A stretch of DNA of 64,000 nucleotides from Elysia chlorotica. Taxonomy: Eukaryota > Mollusca > Gastropoda > Plakobranchidae. The notes below the pieces were generated by a model. It saw only the letters and a program-made list of their open reading frames with translations. It made no database searches and was not told the DNA's origin. Below are positions 25,796 through 38,200 of the stretch, piece after piece; the first letter of the stretch is position 1, and every line of letters starts with the position of its first letter. Location: NCBI GenBank assembly GCA_003991915.1, contig RQTK01000286.1:280422-344421 (forward strand), given 5' to 3'. A program made the position numbers and the translations under genes.

Positions 25796-26529
25796 AACTG
25801 TGATGCTGCGAGGCCTGGAGAAGTCATGGTGTGAATGGGGAAATTCAGTGACGGAATAAGTAACTTAGTGAGTCAAAAGTGAAATAAGTGGTTTAGTGAA
25901 TACTGCTTCAGTATAAAGTTCAAACTAAAACAAACAACAAGTGAAATAGAAAATAGAGCGTTAGAAACAAAAAATAAACCAATTTACCATTTCAGCACTC
26001 AACGCCTAAAATTATTGTTCTTTATAATTAGATTACAACGAAAAACAAAATAAAACCAAAACAAAACTTGTGCTCTTCATAATAAAATTCCAAAGACTCC
26101 CAACTGTGTGTTTGTTTTTTGTTTTGTTTTGTTTCCATTCGATCTTTCCACTTCTAACCTCTAGAGTTAATCGCCCTTGGGCTCTGTTAGTTTCTTGGCA
26201 ATTCTTAGCAACGCTCTTGAGGAGGATCAAGGGAAATAATCATCGCTTGGGGAGAGAAGTTAAATTCTCTCCCTTGGTTCATGGCCCATCACTTCACTCC
26301 CTCAAGTCATGTGTTTGTGATCGGTCTCCCGTGAGCATCTCGATTACACGCAACAAAGTTCTTCCAGTGCTCGTCTTTTTTTACTTTCGTCTTTTTTATA
26401 TTCACACCTCTCAAAACAGTTTATTTTTTTCTGAAACATAGATCTAGCTTTAAGCTGGTTTGCCAGTTTTCGTGAGTACAGGCACAAGAATATTTCTTTT
26501 TGGTTTTGAAAACAGGCAAAGAAAAAGGG

Positions 26530-27005
26530 GGAGGGGGTGGCTCAAGTGGTATAGCGTTGGTCTGCAGATCAGGAGGTCCGCGGATCTACTCCCACGATCG
26601 AAAGATGTACATATTGTCCCATGTAACTGGTTGGGTCGGTGTCAGTATAATGTGAATGGCTGAGACAGGAGTCATGGTATCCCCGCCCTGTCTCGTGTGT
26701 GGCAGCACATATAATTGTCAGACGTCAGTATTGGGGCGCGCCGCCGTATATGGTCCTCCAGAGGAATCTAGGAGACGTCAAACCCGGAATGAGGGAAACT
26801 ATAGAGAACGCGCAAAGAAAGAGAGAGAGAGAGAGGGAGAGAGAGAGGGAGAGAGAGAGAGAGAGAGAGTAGCACATACAATTGTCAGACGTCAGTCTTG
26901 GGGTCCGCCACCGTATACATGTAGGACCCTCCAGGGGAAACTAGGAGACGTTAAATCCGGAAAGAGGGAGAGAACTCTCTACCTCGGTCCATTGAGAACG
27001 GGCAA
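26530..27005 (+). mobile_element. SINE family II with a duplicated 3' module
   Basis: Head GGCTCAAGTGGTATAGCG and the shared core TTGGGTCGGTGTCAGTATAA are followed by two consecutive copies of TTGTCAGACGTCAGT, CCGTATA, CTCCAG, CTAGGAGACGT and the GA-rich end. A (GA)n expansion at about 26818-26867 separates them. Confidence 0.8.
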
Positions 27006-27024
27006 AGAGAGTCTGTGAATTGCT

Positions 27025-27170
27025 TTTGGGTTTTTATTGCCCAACTCCAACATCAAGGCTATATCATCGTGCATAGGTACCAAAACTAAAGTCTGACAAA
27101 TTAGGTTCTGCCGCTCAGAGATAATATGAGGACACCAGAATAACTGGGGCAGTTTAACATGGCTGTTCAG
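27025..27170 (-). mobile_element. SINE family I, highly diverged
   Basis: TTGCCCAACTCCAACATC, then AAAACTAAAGTCTGACAA in SINE order, with many changes. Confidence 0.55.
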
Positions 27171-27576
27171 GGCATTTAAATTACCCACTTCTCTCGTATT
27201 TTAAAACCGAGTTACCAAGTTTTTGAAAACCATTTTCTTATAAATTTGACTAAAGACAAATACTACTTACTAGAATAAAAATGGGTCAACTAAAATCTGT
27301 CTAAGGTAAATGTAACAAGGTTAATTTCTGTAAGGGGTAAAGGGAACAAACTCATGATATTGAAAAATTAACAGTTCATTAACCTTTCCTTATACATGTA
27401 GTTATAATTTAATTTCACAGGAGTTAAGTAACGATGGTCTATAAAAAAAATTCTTTAGTTTCCAACTCAGTTATCTAGGTGGATGGGAAGAGCGAAGTGG
27501 GTTTTTTTTCTGAGATACCCAGTTTGATTAACCATTTGAGATTTCTTTTTCCATATCAGTTGAGTCAGAGTATAAT

Positions 27577-27812
27577 GTGAGTTGAGTTGGTATCAACCCC
27601 CAACGTCAGCACCATATACATGTAGACTATATTGTGGACGGTTCCCAAGACTTACGTCTGAAAATTGTATGTGCTACCACACGAGTCAGGGTGGGGATAC
27701 TATGATTCCTGTCTCAGCTGGTCATATTAAACGAATAACGGCCGGTAGGGAGCGAAATTGTCAAGGCTCGAACCACAGACTTTTTGCGTCGGAAGTTCCA
27801 CCGCCTGGGAAG
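27577..27812 (-). mobile_element. SINE family I
   Basis: From GTTGAGTTGGTATCAACCC to CTTTTTGCGTCGGAAG, with most of the head lost. Confidence 0.85.
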
Positions 27813-27914
27813 GCATCAAGAACATAATTATGTCGAACAACTTGTAAAGGACACAAGCATACCATAGAAAACCTTGTCAGCTAGATCAAACACATAGAAA
27901 GATGGAAAACAGTC

Positions 27915-28684
27915 GTAGCAAATGTTTGACTGCTTTCGACTAAGTAAGTAAGGAATAAATATATTTTAAAAAAAATAAAAATTTAGCAACAAAGAATGGT
28001 AATCTATAATAAATAAAAGTTACCGCAGACTCAAGGATAATAATTTTTATTTTATTCAACATCAAAAGACACAAAAAGCAAAATAAGATGTTCATTTTAA
28101 AAAACATTAAAGGAACTGTTGTCAACTATCAATAAAAGTAAGCATTCATATAAATGAAAATGAACGGGTATGCTTCAACATTCTATTAAGGTATTGGTTG
28201 AGGTTTATTGGCATCATTACCATAATCTCTCTCAAAATAATAAAATCATAAAATGATCTTATGTATTAATCATATAAACATGTATTTCATACAGATATCA
28301 TAATTTGCTACACAATTATACATGCTGGGCATCAACATAGAAAGACCTAAAGAATTGTTATACAGTTAAAATAAACCATCAGCATATGTAACAAAGAAAA
28401 AGAAAAAAAATATATAGAAAATGCAACCTCCCCCCAAAAAAACATCAACAAGATGACGAAAATGTTTCTTAAAGAGAGCAAACCCCAAAGTAAAATGCAA
28501 GACACATTGTTTTTCACTAAATCAGATGCCAGAAATGTTCATAGAAAAGCCTGATTTGTAAATGAGTAGCCTGCATTTTTTTTATAAATAAAACAACAAC
28601 AAGCTATATCCTATTTCCTTTTTACAGAGGAACCAAAATTTCAAATGTTCAGTCTCCCTCCCCCCCCCCCCCCCCCACCCCCCC
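27915..28684 (-). other. DHX9: DHX9 3' UTR, copy B (next to the gap)
   Basis: This segment matches 30786-31540 over its length, including AACAAAGAATGGTAATCTAT, the AATAAA signals, GCTGGGCATCAACAT and the poly-C run. In copy A that stretch directly follows the DHX9 stop codon, so this is a second copy of the same 3' UTR and flank. It breaks off at an assembly gap exactly where the last coding exon would begin. Two overlapping AATAAA signals lie at 28046-28056 on the minus strand. Confidence 0.8.
28046..28056 (-). terminator. DHX9: Poly(A) signals of 3' UTR copy B
   Basis: Two overlapping AATAAA hexamers on the minus strand, at the same relative position as in copy A. Cleavage would be expected 10-25 nt further to the left. 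Confidence 0.6.
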
Positions 28685-28801
28685 NNNNNNNNNNNNNNNN
28701 NNNNNNNNNNNNNNNNNNNNNNNNNNNNNNNNNNNNNNNNNNNNNNNNNNNNNNNNNNNNNNNNNNNNNNNNNNNNNNNNNNNNNNNNNNNNNNNNNNNN
28801 N
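28685..28801. other. Assembly gap (117 N) where the second DHX9 last exon is expected
   Basis: Flanked by a poly-C run on the left and a (GAA)n tract on the right, both difficult for assembly. By comparison with 31520-31907 the missing sequence should include a Gly/Arg-rich last exon of about 330 bp, so the true gap may be longer than 117. Confidence 1.
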
Positions 28802-28811
28802 CAACGAGGAG

Positions 28812-28853
28812 GTGGAGGAGGGGGAGGAGGAAGAAGAAGAAGACGAAAAAGAA

Positions 28854-28888
<35 letters not shown>

Positions 28889-28962
28889 AGAAGAAGAAGA
28901 AGAAGAAGAAGAAGAAGAAGAAGAAGAAGAAGAAGAAAAAAAAGAAGAAGAAAATAATTATC
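28812..28962. repeat. (GAA)n microsatellite
   Basis: Purine-only GAA/GGA repeat of about 150 bp in the last intron of DHX9. Confidence 0.97.
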
Positions 28963-29079
28963 ACAAGAAAAGCAGCAGCAGTATTGGTAGTAGTAGAAGT
29001 CGTAAAATAATAGCAAAAGAAAGTAAACAGTAAACAACAATGAAGACAACAAAAACAATCATCAATAACAACAACGTAC

Positions 29080-29274
29080 CTCTCCTGTGACAGGCCGTGC
29101 CTGCCGGCCTGTTGCCGTGACAACGCTCTGATGACGCCCATGAGATTCTCCTCCTGCGGCCCTGGAGTGGCCACCTGCTCCGGGTCTTTGGCGGCCCGCA
29201 CGACCAACGCCTCCAGCGGCGGCCGCAGGGCCACAATCTTGGCCGCCAGCCCCGCTTCCATCTTTAACTTGATC
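29080..29274 (-). CDS. DHX9: DHX9 exon 29 (residues 1098-1162)
   Basis: 195 nt, phases 2 and 2, so it can be skipped in frame. It encodes [14 protein letters not shown]...LRPPLEALV and ends LSQE, matching the helicase's 'WIKLQISHEAA...MEALVVE' region. GC-rich compared with its introns. In the assembly it lies downstream of the only visible last exon, so in linear order its splice partner must be in the gap at 28685-28801. Confidence 0.92.
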
Positions 29275-32200
29275 CTGGAATAATAAAATTATATGTGGCT
29301 CGGTTAGAACCTACACTAATAATAATATCTGCTTTTGAGAAGCCAATTGATTTGTGGGAACTTGAAAGCATAAAAAGATCAATGAAAGTGTATTATCATA
29401 ATTATGTAGAAAATACACGCGTACACACAGGGTTGGGTTGGGTTGGTTTAACGTCCAACATCAGCACTATATAGGCTATATTGTGGACGGACCCCAAGAC
29501 TGATGTCTGACAATTTTATGTGCTTCCACACTTTAGAGAGGACAGGGATGCCATGACTCCTGTCTTAGTCGGTCACATTAAACTGACACCGACCCAACCA
29601 GTAGGGAGCGAAATCGCCAGGGCTCGAATCCGAACCTTTTGCGTCGGAAGCCGATGTTCTATCCCAGCACCACCGCGCCCCCCCTGCTCTTGAAAAGCCA
29701 ATCTATTGCTGGGAACTTGAAAGTATACAAAGATCAATAAAAGTGTATTATCATAATTATGTGGAAAATACATACGTACACATAAAACATACAAAACCCC
29801 AGCTTTTGATTATAGGAATCTAGCCTTTAGGTAAAACCAGGTTTTTTTTTAGGGTCAGAAAATCTTATAAAACAGCATTATATAACAGTCATATATAACG
29901 CCTTTACGTAAAACAAGGATATTTTAGGGTTACAAAAATCTTATAAAACAGCATTATATAACAGTCATATATAATGCCTTTAGGTAAAACAAGGTTTTTT
30001 TGAGGGTTAGAAAATCTTATAAAACAGCATTATATAACAGTCATATATAACGCCTTTAGGTAAAACAAGGATATTTTAGGGTTAGAAAATCTTATAAAAC
30101 AACGTTATATAACAGTCATATATAACGCCTTTAGGTAAAACAAGGTTTTTTTAGGGTTAGTAAATTTTATAAAACAGCATTATATAACAGTCATATATAG
30201 AACGCCTTTACGTAAAACAAGGATATTTTAGGGTTACAAACTTCTTATAAAACAGCATTATATAACAGTCAAAGAGAGAGGAACAGAGAGAGAGAGAGAG
30301 AGAGAGCAATGAAAGAGAAAGAGAGAGAGAGAGGGGAGCAAAGAGAAAAAGAGAGAGAGAGAGACAAACGGAGAAAGAGGGAGAAAGAAAAACATGGTAT
30401 GGTAGATTCTGGAATTCGCAAATATTGTTTATAGGTTAGAACAATAGAAGAGAGTATATTTATGCGATAGAAAATAATCAATGTAGACACATCCTGTTCC
30501 AACTTACAGTATTAATCTTTATAGAGACCACATAGGACGCGCTGACATTGAGATGTATATACATGTAGACGTTTTACAACTAATGGGGTAATGTTATTCA
30601 AGAGTAAAAGAAAAAAGTTTGGAGGAAATACGGAGGGACGGGTTGAGTTGAGTCTGTTTTAACGTCCAACATCATCACGATAATGGCTTTATTGTTGACG
30701 GACCCCAAAACTAACGTCTGAAAATTATATGTGCTGCCACACAAAAGCCACGGCGGGGATACCATGACTCCTGTCTCAGCCTGTCACATTAAATGTTTGA
30801 CTGCTGTTGACTAAGGAATACATTTATTGAAAAAAGCAAATACTTAGTAACAAAGAATGGTAATCTATAATAATAAAAAAAGGTAACAGCAGACTCAAGG
30901 ATAATAATCTTTATTTTATTGAACATCAAAAGACACAAACAGCAAAATAACATGATCGTTTTTAAACAACATTAAAGGAACCATTGTCAACTCTCAAACA
31001 GTAAACATTCATATAATGAAATAATGAAAATTGAACAGGTATGCTTCGACATTCTATTATGGTATTGGTTAAGGTTTATGGGCATCATTACCACTATCTC
31101 TCTTAAGTTAATAAAATCATAAGATCTTATGTATCAATGATATAAATATGTATTTCATACTGATATCATTATTTTCTACACAATTATATATGCTGGGCAT
31201 CAACATTGACAGACCAAAAGAATTGGTATACATGTAAAGTAAACCATCAGCATATGTAGCAAAGAAAAAGAAAAAAACCCCAGAGAAAATGCAATCCCCC
31301 AAAAGAAACCATCAACAAGATGACGAAAATGTTTCTTAAAAAGAGCGACCCCCAAAGTAAAATGCAAGACGCAACGTTTTTCACTAAATCAGATGCCAGA
31401 AATTTTCATAGAAAAACCTTATTTTTCACCTGCATTTTCTATAAATAAAACAAAAACAAGCAATATGAACTTCCTTTTTAAGGAGGAACCAAAATCCAAA
31501 ATTTCATATGTTCAGTCCTCCCCCCCCCCCCCCTTTCCCCCCTCTCTAACTCCACCTTTTTCCGTCAATTGAGTTGCTGTTACTGCCATGTACCATCTCC
31601 ATCTCCTCCTCCTCCCAAACTGTAATTTGATCCTCCACCAAAATTCCCTCTGCCTCCCCGGAAACTTCCACTACCACTACCTCCATAATCACCATAACCA
31701 CCACCTCCACCAAATCCACCACCTCCTCTGCCTCTATAGCCTCCACCTCCTCTTCCTCCAAATCCACCACCACCTCCTCTGCCTCCATAGCCTCCACCAA
31801 ATCCACCTCCATATCCCCCTCCTCTGCCCCTTCCGCCACCGTATCCACCAAAGTCCCTGTCCATGCGTCCCATCTTTGGTGGAGGGCGGCTGTGCTGGAA
31901 GTTTCCCCTGAAAGAAGACAGGTAAAAAAATTATTGGCATGGGATATAAAGATGGTTTACGATTGTATAGAAGATACATAACTGTTTTAATATCAATAAT
32001 AAACTTATCTGGGAGTTCAACTTGATAGTAGACTCACGATGAAAAGACATGTGGCAAACATAAAAGAAAAGGCTACCAAACGACTCTCACTTCTTAAACG
32101 CCTCGCAAGCACAAAATGGGGCTCCGATATGCGAACCCTAAGAACCCTTTATATCGGATATATCAGGTCTGTACTAGATTACAACCAATCATTACTAATT

Positions 32201-35200
32201 TCAAGCAGCCAATCAACCAACACAGAAATAGACCGCATCCAAAGCCAAGCACTTCGTTTTATTTGTGGAGGAATGAGATCAACTCCAACAGCAGCATGTG
32301 AAATCCAAGCCAACTTGAACCCTTGAGTTTACGCAGAGAAAAAGCAGCATTAGAACTCACGGAGAGATGTCTTAGACTGCCAAATAATAATGCAACAAAA
32401 AAACTTGTTGAAAACTGGAAAGGGAAAAGCAGGCTTAAACACCAATCTATTTTGCACAAGACACAAGAATTAAGAAAGAAATGCCATCTTCCTGAAACAA
32501 GAGCCCTAACAGAAAGAGTGATGAAAATACCACCTCACATACCACTTCTATGCCCAGAAATAAAACTTAATCTAATAGACGAAAATGTTACCAAGCAAAC
32601 AGATCTATATGAACTAAAAAGAACAGCTGAGAGAACTATTGACAGCTACCCTCAAGATTGGATCCACATTTACACAGATGGGTCTGCCTTCAAAGCGACT
32701 GTAAATGCTGGATACGGTGTATTGATGTGTTTCCCAGATGGAAGTTCCAAAGAGCTTTATTCTGCCTGCGGCGAAACATGCTCTAACTATGAGGCAGAAC
32801 TTAAGGCATACAAGCAGCCCTACTCACTTTAAATGAAACCTTTCAAAGAAATCCATCCCTGGCAACACATACAGTTCTTTTCACAGACTCAAAAGCGGCC
32901 CTAGAATCCCTGGAAACTACACAAAACTCTTCAGAAACACTTGACATACTTCTAGAAATTAAGAGCATTCTCAATAAATATCCCATCACGCTTGTTTGTC
33001 AGTGGATCCCAAGCCATATCAATCTACCAGGAAACGAAAAGGCTGATAGACTTGCGAAAAAAGGGGCTATGCAAGAACAACCGCTAGTAAAAACAACTTA
33101 CCAAACAGCTAAAAGAATTATCCGTCAAAATTTTAAAGAAGAATGGATGAACCAGTGGGCAAGGGGGACAACCGGTAGAATTGTGTACAAGTACCAAAAT
33201 ACAGTTAAACTTCATGATCCTATATACCTTCTTCAGAGGAAAGAGCAATGTGCTATTTTTCGTCAGAACGCAACACATCCCCCTCAACTTTCACCTGAAC
33301 AGATTCAACGCAGAACACACACCACTTTGTCCTTTGTGTGATGACAGTTTGGAGACCGTGGAACACACACTGTTCCAATGCCCCAGTCTTAGCCAACAAA
33401 GACAACATTTCCTCCCTATGAGACCTGACCTACAAACGGCTTTATATTCCACCTCAGCGCAGCTACAGAGAACTGCTGCCTTTTTCTTCATGGCCCTAGG
33501 CAAAAGAGCGCAAGCTCAGAGGCTACTGGACTAATAACAACAACAAAAACATAGGCTATATTGTGGACGGGCCCCAAGACTAACGCCTGCTCTTGAAAAG
33601 CCAATCTATTGCTGGGAACTTGAAAGTATAAAAAGATTAATGAAAATTTACTATAATTATGTAGAAAATAATACACTCATACACACAGAAAACACCAGCT
33701 TTTGATTATGGGAATCACGCCGATAGGTAACACAAGAGTATTTTAGGGTTACAAAAATCGTATAAAACAGCATTATATAACAGTCATATATAATGCCTTT
33801 AGGTAAAACAAGGTTTTTTTGAGGATTAGAAATCTTATAAAACAGCATTATATAACAGTCATAATATATAACACCTTAAGATAAAATAAGGGTATTTTAG
33901 GGTTAGAAAATCTTTAAAACAACGTTATATAACACTCATATATAACGCCTTTAGGTAAAACAAGGTTTTTTTGAGGGTTAGAAATCTTATAAAACAGCAT
34001 TATATAACAGTCATATATAACACCTTAAGATAAAACAAGGATATTTTAGGGTTAGAAAATCTTATAAAACAACGTTATATAACAGTCATATATAACGCCT
34101 TTAGGTAAAACAAGGTTTTTTTAGGGTTAGTAAATCTTATAAAACAGCATTATATAACAGTCATAATATATAACACCTTTACGTAAAACAAGGATATTTT
34201 AGGGTTACAAAATCTTATAAAACAGCATTATATAACAGTCATATATAACGCCTTTACGTAAAACAAGGGTATTTTTAGGGTAAGAAAATCTTATAAAACA
34301 GTTCTCTATAGAGGGGGGGAGAGAATTCTCTCCCTCTCTCCGGGTTTAACGTCTCCTAGGTTCCCCTGGGGGATCCTATACGGCGACAGCTTATAAAACA
34401 GCATTATATAACAGTCATATATATATATAACACCTTTAGGTAAAACAAGGATATTTTAGGGTTAGTAAATCTTATAAAACAAATTTATATGTATCAATGA
34501 GAAGGAAAAGCGCACCATTTGTCCAGAATTACATTCTCGTCCTGTTTGTGGACATGGTGGGAGCCAAACAGCAGAAGCTGCACCGGAGAAATGTTGGTCA
34601 TCTGCTTGCAGGATACAGCGCGGGTTCGAATCTGGATTATGACAAACATATAATATATACATATAATTATCATGAGATACATACACACTTTTTGAGGACA
34701 TTAAACCAACTCAACAACACACTTTTTGATTATGACATATGCATAATATATATAGGAGTATGAGATACTGTGAGATACAAATAATTAGAGATAGACACCT
34801 GTTTATGAAATACACTAAATTCTCTTAAATTATTGCAATTCTATTATTTCTGTCTTAAATCAATGAAAGTATCTCTAACAGCAAATTTAAAAGTGTTTTT
34901 TAGGGTCTTAAAATTGGCCTTGTTTTGATTTTAAGGACATTAAAGGTATCAAGATAGTTGTGACAACACTGTAATAATCTAATATTACTAAGAATAAGCA
35001 TTTCAACTATCACAATCGCCGTGACCCAATTTGTCGCCCGAGGCCCCATTCATTTTCGTGATCGGCCTTTGAGCCTTTCGTTTCTGTGGGTCTAAAGGCC
35101 ATAGCGTTTTGTTTTGTTTACGGTCGAACCAACGGAGTTTCGATTCACATTAAGATGGCCACAAAAGATGTTTTAAAAAAAAATGGGGAAAAATAAGGGA

Positions 35201-38200
35201 AATTGCTGGTATCAAGATAGTTGTGACAACCCCGTAATAATCTGATAATACTAAGATGGCCACAAAAATTGTTGATAAAAAAATATAGAACAATAAGGGA
35301 CTCTACCTTCTCTCCAAAGATGAAGAACAGAGATGGAAACTGAACAGGGAAATTGCTGGTATCAAGATAGTTGTGACAACCCTGTAATAATCTGATAATA
35401 CTAAGATGGCCACAAAAAAATTGTTAAGAAAAAAAAAAGAGGAAAAATAAGGGACTTTACCTTCTCTCCAAAGATGAAGAACGGAGACGGAAACTGCACA
35501 GGGAAGTTGCTGCAGTTGACCGACGACTTGTGGACCAGGGCCTGCTTCGCCTCGTGGGTGAGAACCTTGCGCTTCTCCTTGTGGTAGCAAACGTTGGGGT
35601 ACAGGCCCAGGCATAGCAGCGTGATAGCCTGCGGAAATGGAAGAATGATGGTACATGTTGGGGTAAAGAGAGAGACATAACAAAGAAATAATAGCCTGTA
35701 GAAATAGAATGATGGTGGGGTAAAGAGAGAGACATGACAAAGTAATAATAGCAGATATTTTTACCTTGTAGAACAGAAATTGTAACAGCAAATTTTGGGG
35801 TATTATCAAATGTATACCCAGATACAGCAAAGATACATCCCAGTCTTAAAAGTATATTGCTTCAAAATTTCAATTTGTGCCTGATTCACACTGGTTGATT
35901 CATAAATAGTCAAGACATTAGCCTTGCGACCCATTGCCAAGTTGGATCCTTCTGGGGAATCCGAGGAGACGTGTAACTAGGAAAGAGCCTAAGAATTAAA
36001 GAAACAATGCCAGAGTGGCAGACTTACGACATCCAGTCTGTTGTCTGGGCCGGTGAAGTTGAACGGCGTCTGGAGCAGACATTCCTCTGGGAAACCAGCG
36101 TTCATCAGGATCTCCACTAGTTGATTCTGGGATTATAAAGAAAGGAATATATAAAAAGAAGACAGATATAAGTGTGAGGAAAATGGGATGCACGGATGAA
36201 AAAAAAGAAAAAAAAAGAAAACTGTTGTTGAAATAGAAACATTGATGTTAAAATAGAAACACTACTGATGTTAAAATAGAAACATTGATGTTAAAATAGA
36301 AACATTGATGTTCTAATAGAGACATTGATGTTGAAATAGAAACATTGATGTTAAAATAGAGACATTGGTGTTAAAATAGAAACATTGATGTTAAAATAGT
36401 AACATTGATTTTAAAATAGAAACATTGATGTTCTAATAGAGACATTGATGTTGAAATAGAAACATTGATGTTAAAATAGAGACATTGATGTTGAAATAGA
36501 AACATCGAAAAATATTTTTCTTCATGACTGAAAGAATATTCCCAGTGTGTTGAATATATTCTATCTCCGTTGTAAGAACGCTTTCACTGTTTGACTAATT
36601 TGAAACAATTAACCGAAAAGTTAAAAACTACTGTGTATTTCACATTAAAAGAGAATGTGGATCAGAAACAAAATTATTCGAAATACTGAACATGAATTTC
36701 AATCTTATTGTTTGCTTAAAATTTGTCATAAATAGATAAAGTTTATGATGCACAACTCCCAATGTTGGCATCTGACCATCAATAGATATAAGCTCCATGC
36801 TCAAAATAATTGTTTGTAAACAGTATGCTCAGTAACACACACACATACACAAACTAATATTTAAAATTATATTCATATTACTCTGATTAGAAAAAAAACC
36901 AACAACATAAACAATTATATGCTTGTTCTAGTCTTATACACTAATTTGAGAAAACAAAATAATCCATCCTTCTTTGAACTGACCTTGGCTTCCCATGTCA
37001 TGCGCAATGTTGCCATGTTCAATGATTTGTTATCACAAAAGTTCATCTCAGCATTCTCCCCTCCAGTCCTGTGGGAAGAGGTACCAGTAAATTATAAAAC
37101 ACTTAACAGTCAAAGCAATTTTTTTTTAAATCAGGGCAAAATCATTAGCAAAATAGCACACCTCATTTTTTTTACTTTCGAGCTGATAAAAGAAATAAAA
37201 AAGAAATTTTAGTAGATATATTCCGGTATAAGTAGTACAAGTTTTGCTATTTTTTTTTCTCTATTTGATTTAAACATATTGGTGCATTTTTACATCACAA
37301 TGTGATGGATTCTGATCCAACAAACATACCTAATATGCTTATGTCAGAACGACATGCCACTGAGATCTAGTGCTGAATTTTACTGATTTTCCGTTCTGTT
37401 AGCAAAAGTTTAAAGGGATGATTTGAGTCTCTGTACCCCATACCTGGCATCATCCCACATCTGGAAAGCGTTGAGCAGAGCGACATGGTCACTTGCCCGA
37501 TTCCCAGCGAGGCTCTTGTGGACCCAGCCCAGGCGTCGTCGATCAGTGGGGACGATGAACGGTTCAGGGAAAGTCGTGCTGGCAGCAATGGTGCACATGG
37601 CGTCTCCAACACTGGAGGCAAAGATGAGAAGATAATTTCGTTAAAGAACATGCACGCAATGGGGACAAAATTGGTTGATTGGTTTCTTCATGACACTGGA
37701 GGGAAAAGATGAGAGATGATTTCATCAGAACCTGATGATGAAAATCCTACTTTCGAGCTTTAAAACAATATATGTCTAAACTACACATGGTGATTCTAAA
37801 TGCGAGAACACCTTGCAATAACCTAATCATGACTCATTAAAAAACACAACAAAACTAAGTACACATGGCGTCTCCGACACTGGAAGCAAACGATGAGAGG
37901 ATATTCCGTCAAAGATCATGCACGCAATGGGGACAAAATCGATTGATTGGTTTCTTCATGACACTGGAGGGAAAAGATGAGAGACGATTTCATCAAAGAA
38001 CCTGATGATGAATGTCCTACTTTCGTGCTTTAGAACAATATATGTCTAAATTAAACATGGTGATTGTAAATGGGAGAATCGCCGTATAGGATCCCCCAGG
38101 GGAACCTAGGAGACGTTAAACCCGGAGAGAGGGAGAGAATTCTCTCCCTCCCTCTATAGAGAATAAATGGGAGAACACCTTGCAATAACCTAATCATGAC

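Noticed and set aside
29820-30265. Telomeric repeat array
   Set aside because: Only one and a half TTAGGG hexamers per 70-bp unit, so not telomeric sequence.
31546-31911. Alternative frames over the DHX9 last exon (acidic Glu/Val and His/Leu-rich)
   Set aside because: Shadows of the Gly/Arg-rich exon, whose frame is fixed by phase, the PPKM motif and total length.
32323-33534. Host gene encoding RNase H
   Set aside because: The RNase H follows RT-thumb sequence, is frameshifted, ends in a repeat tail and has a second truncated copy at 48150; it is a LINE.
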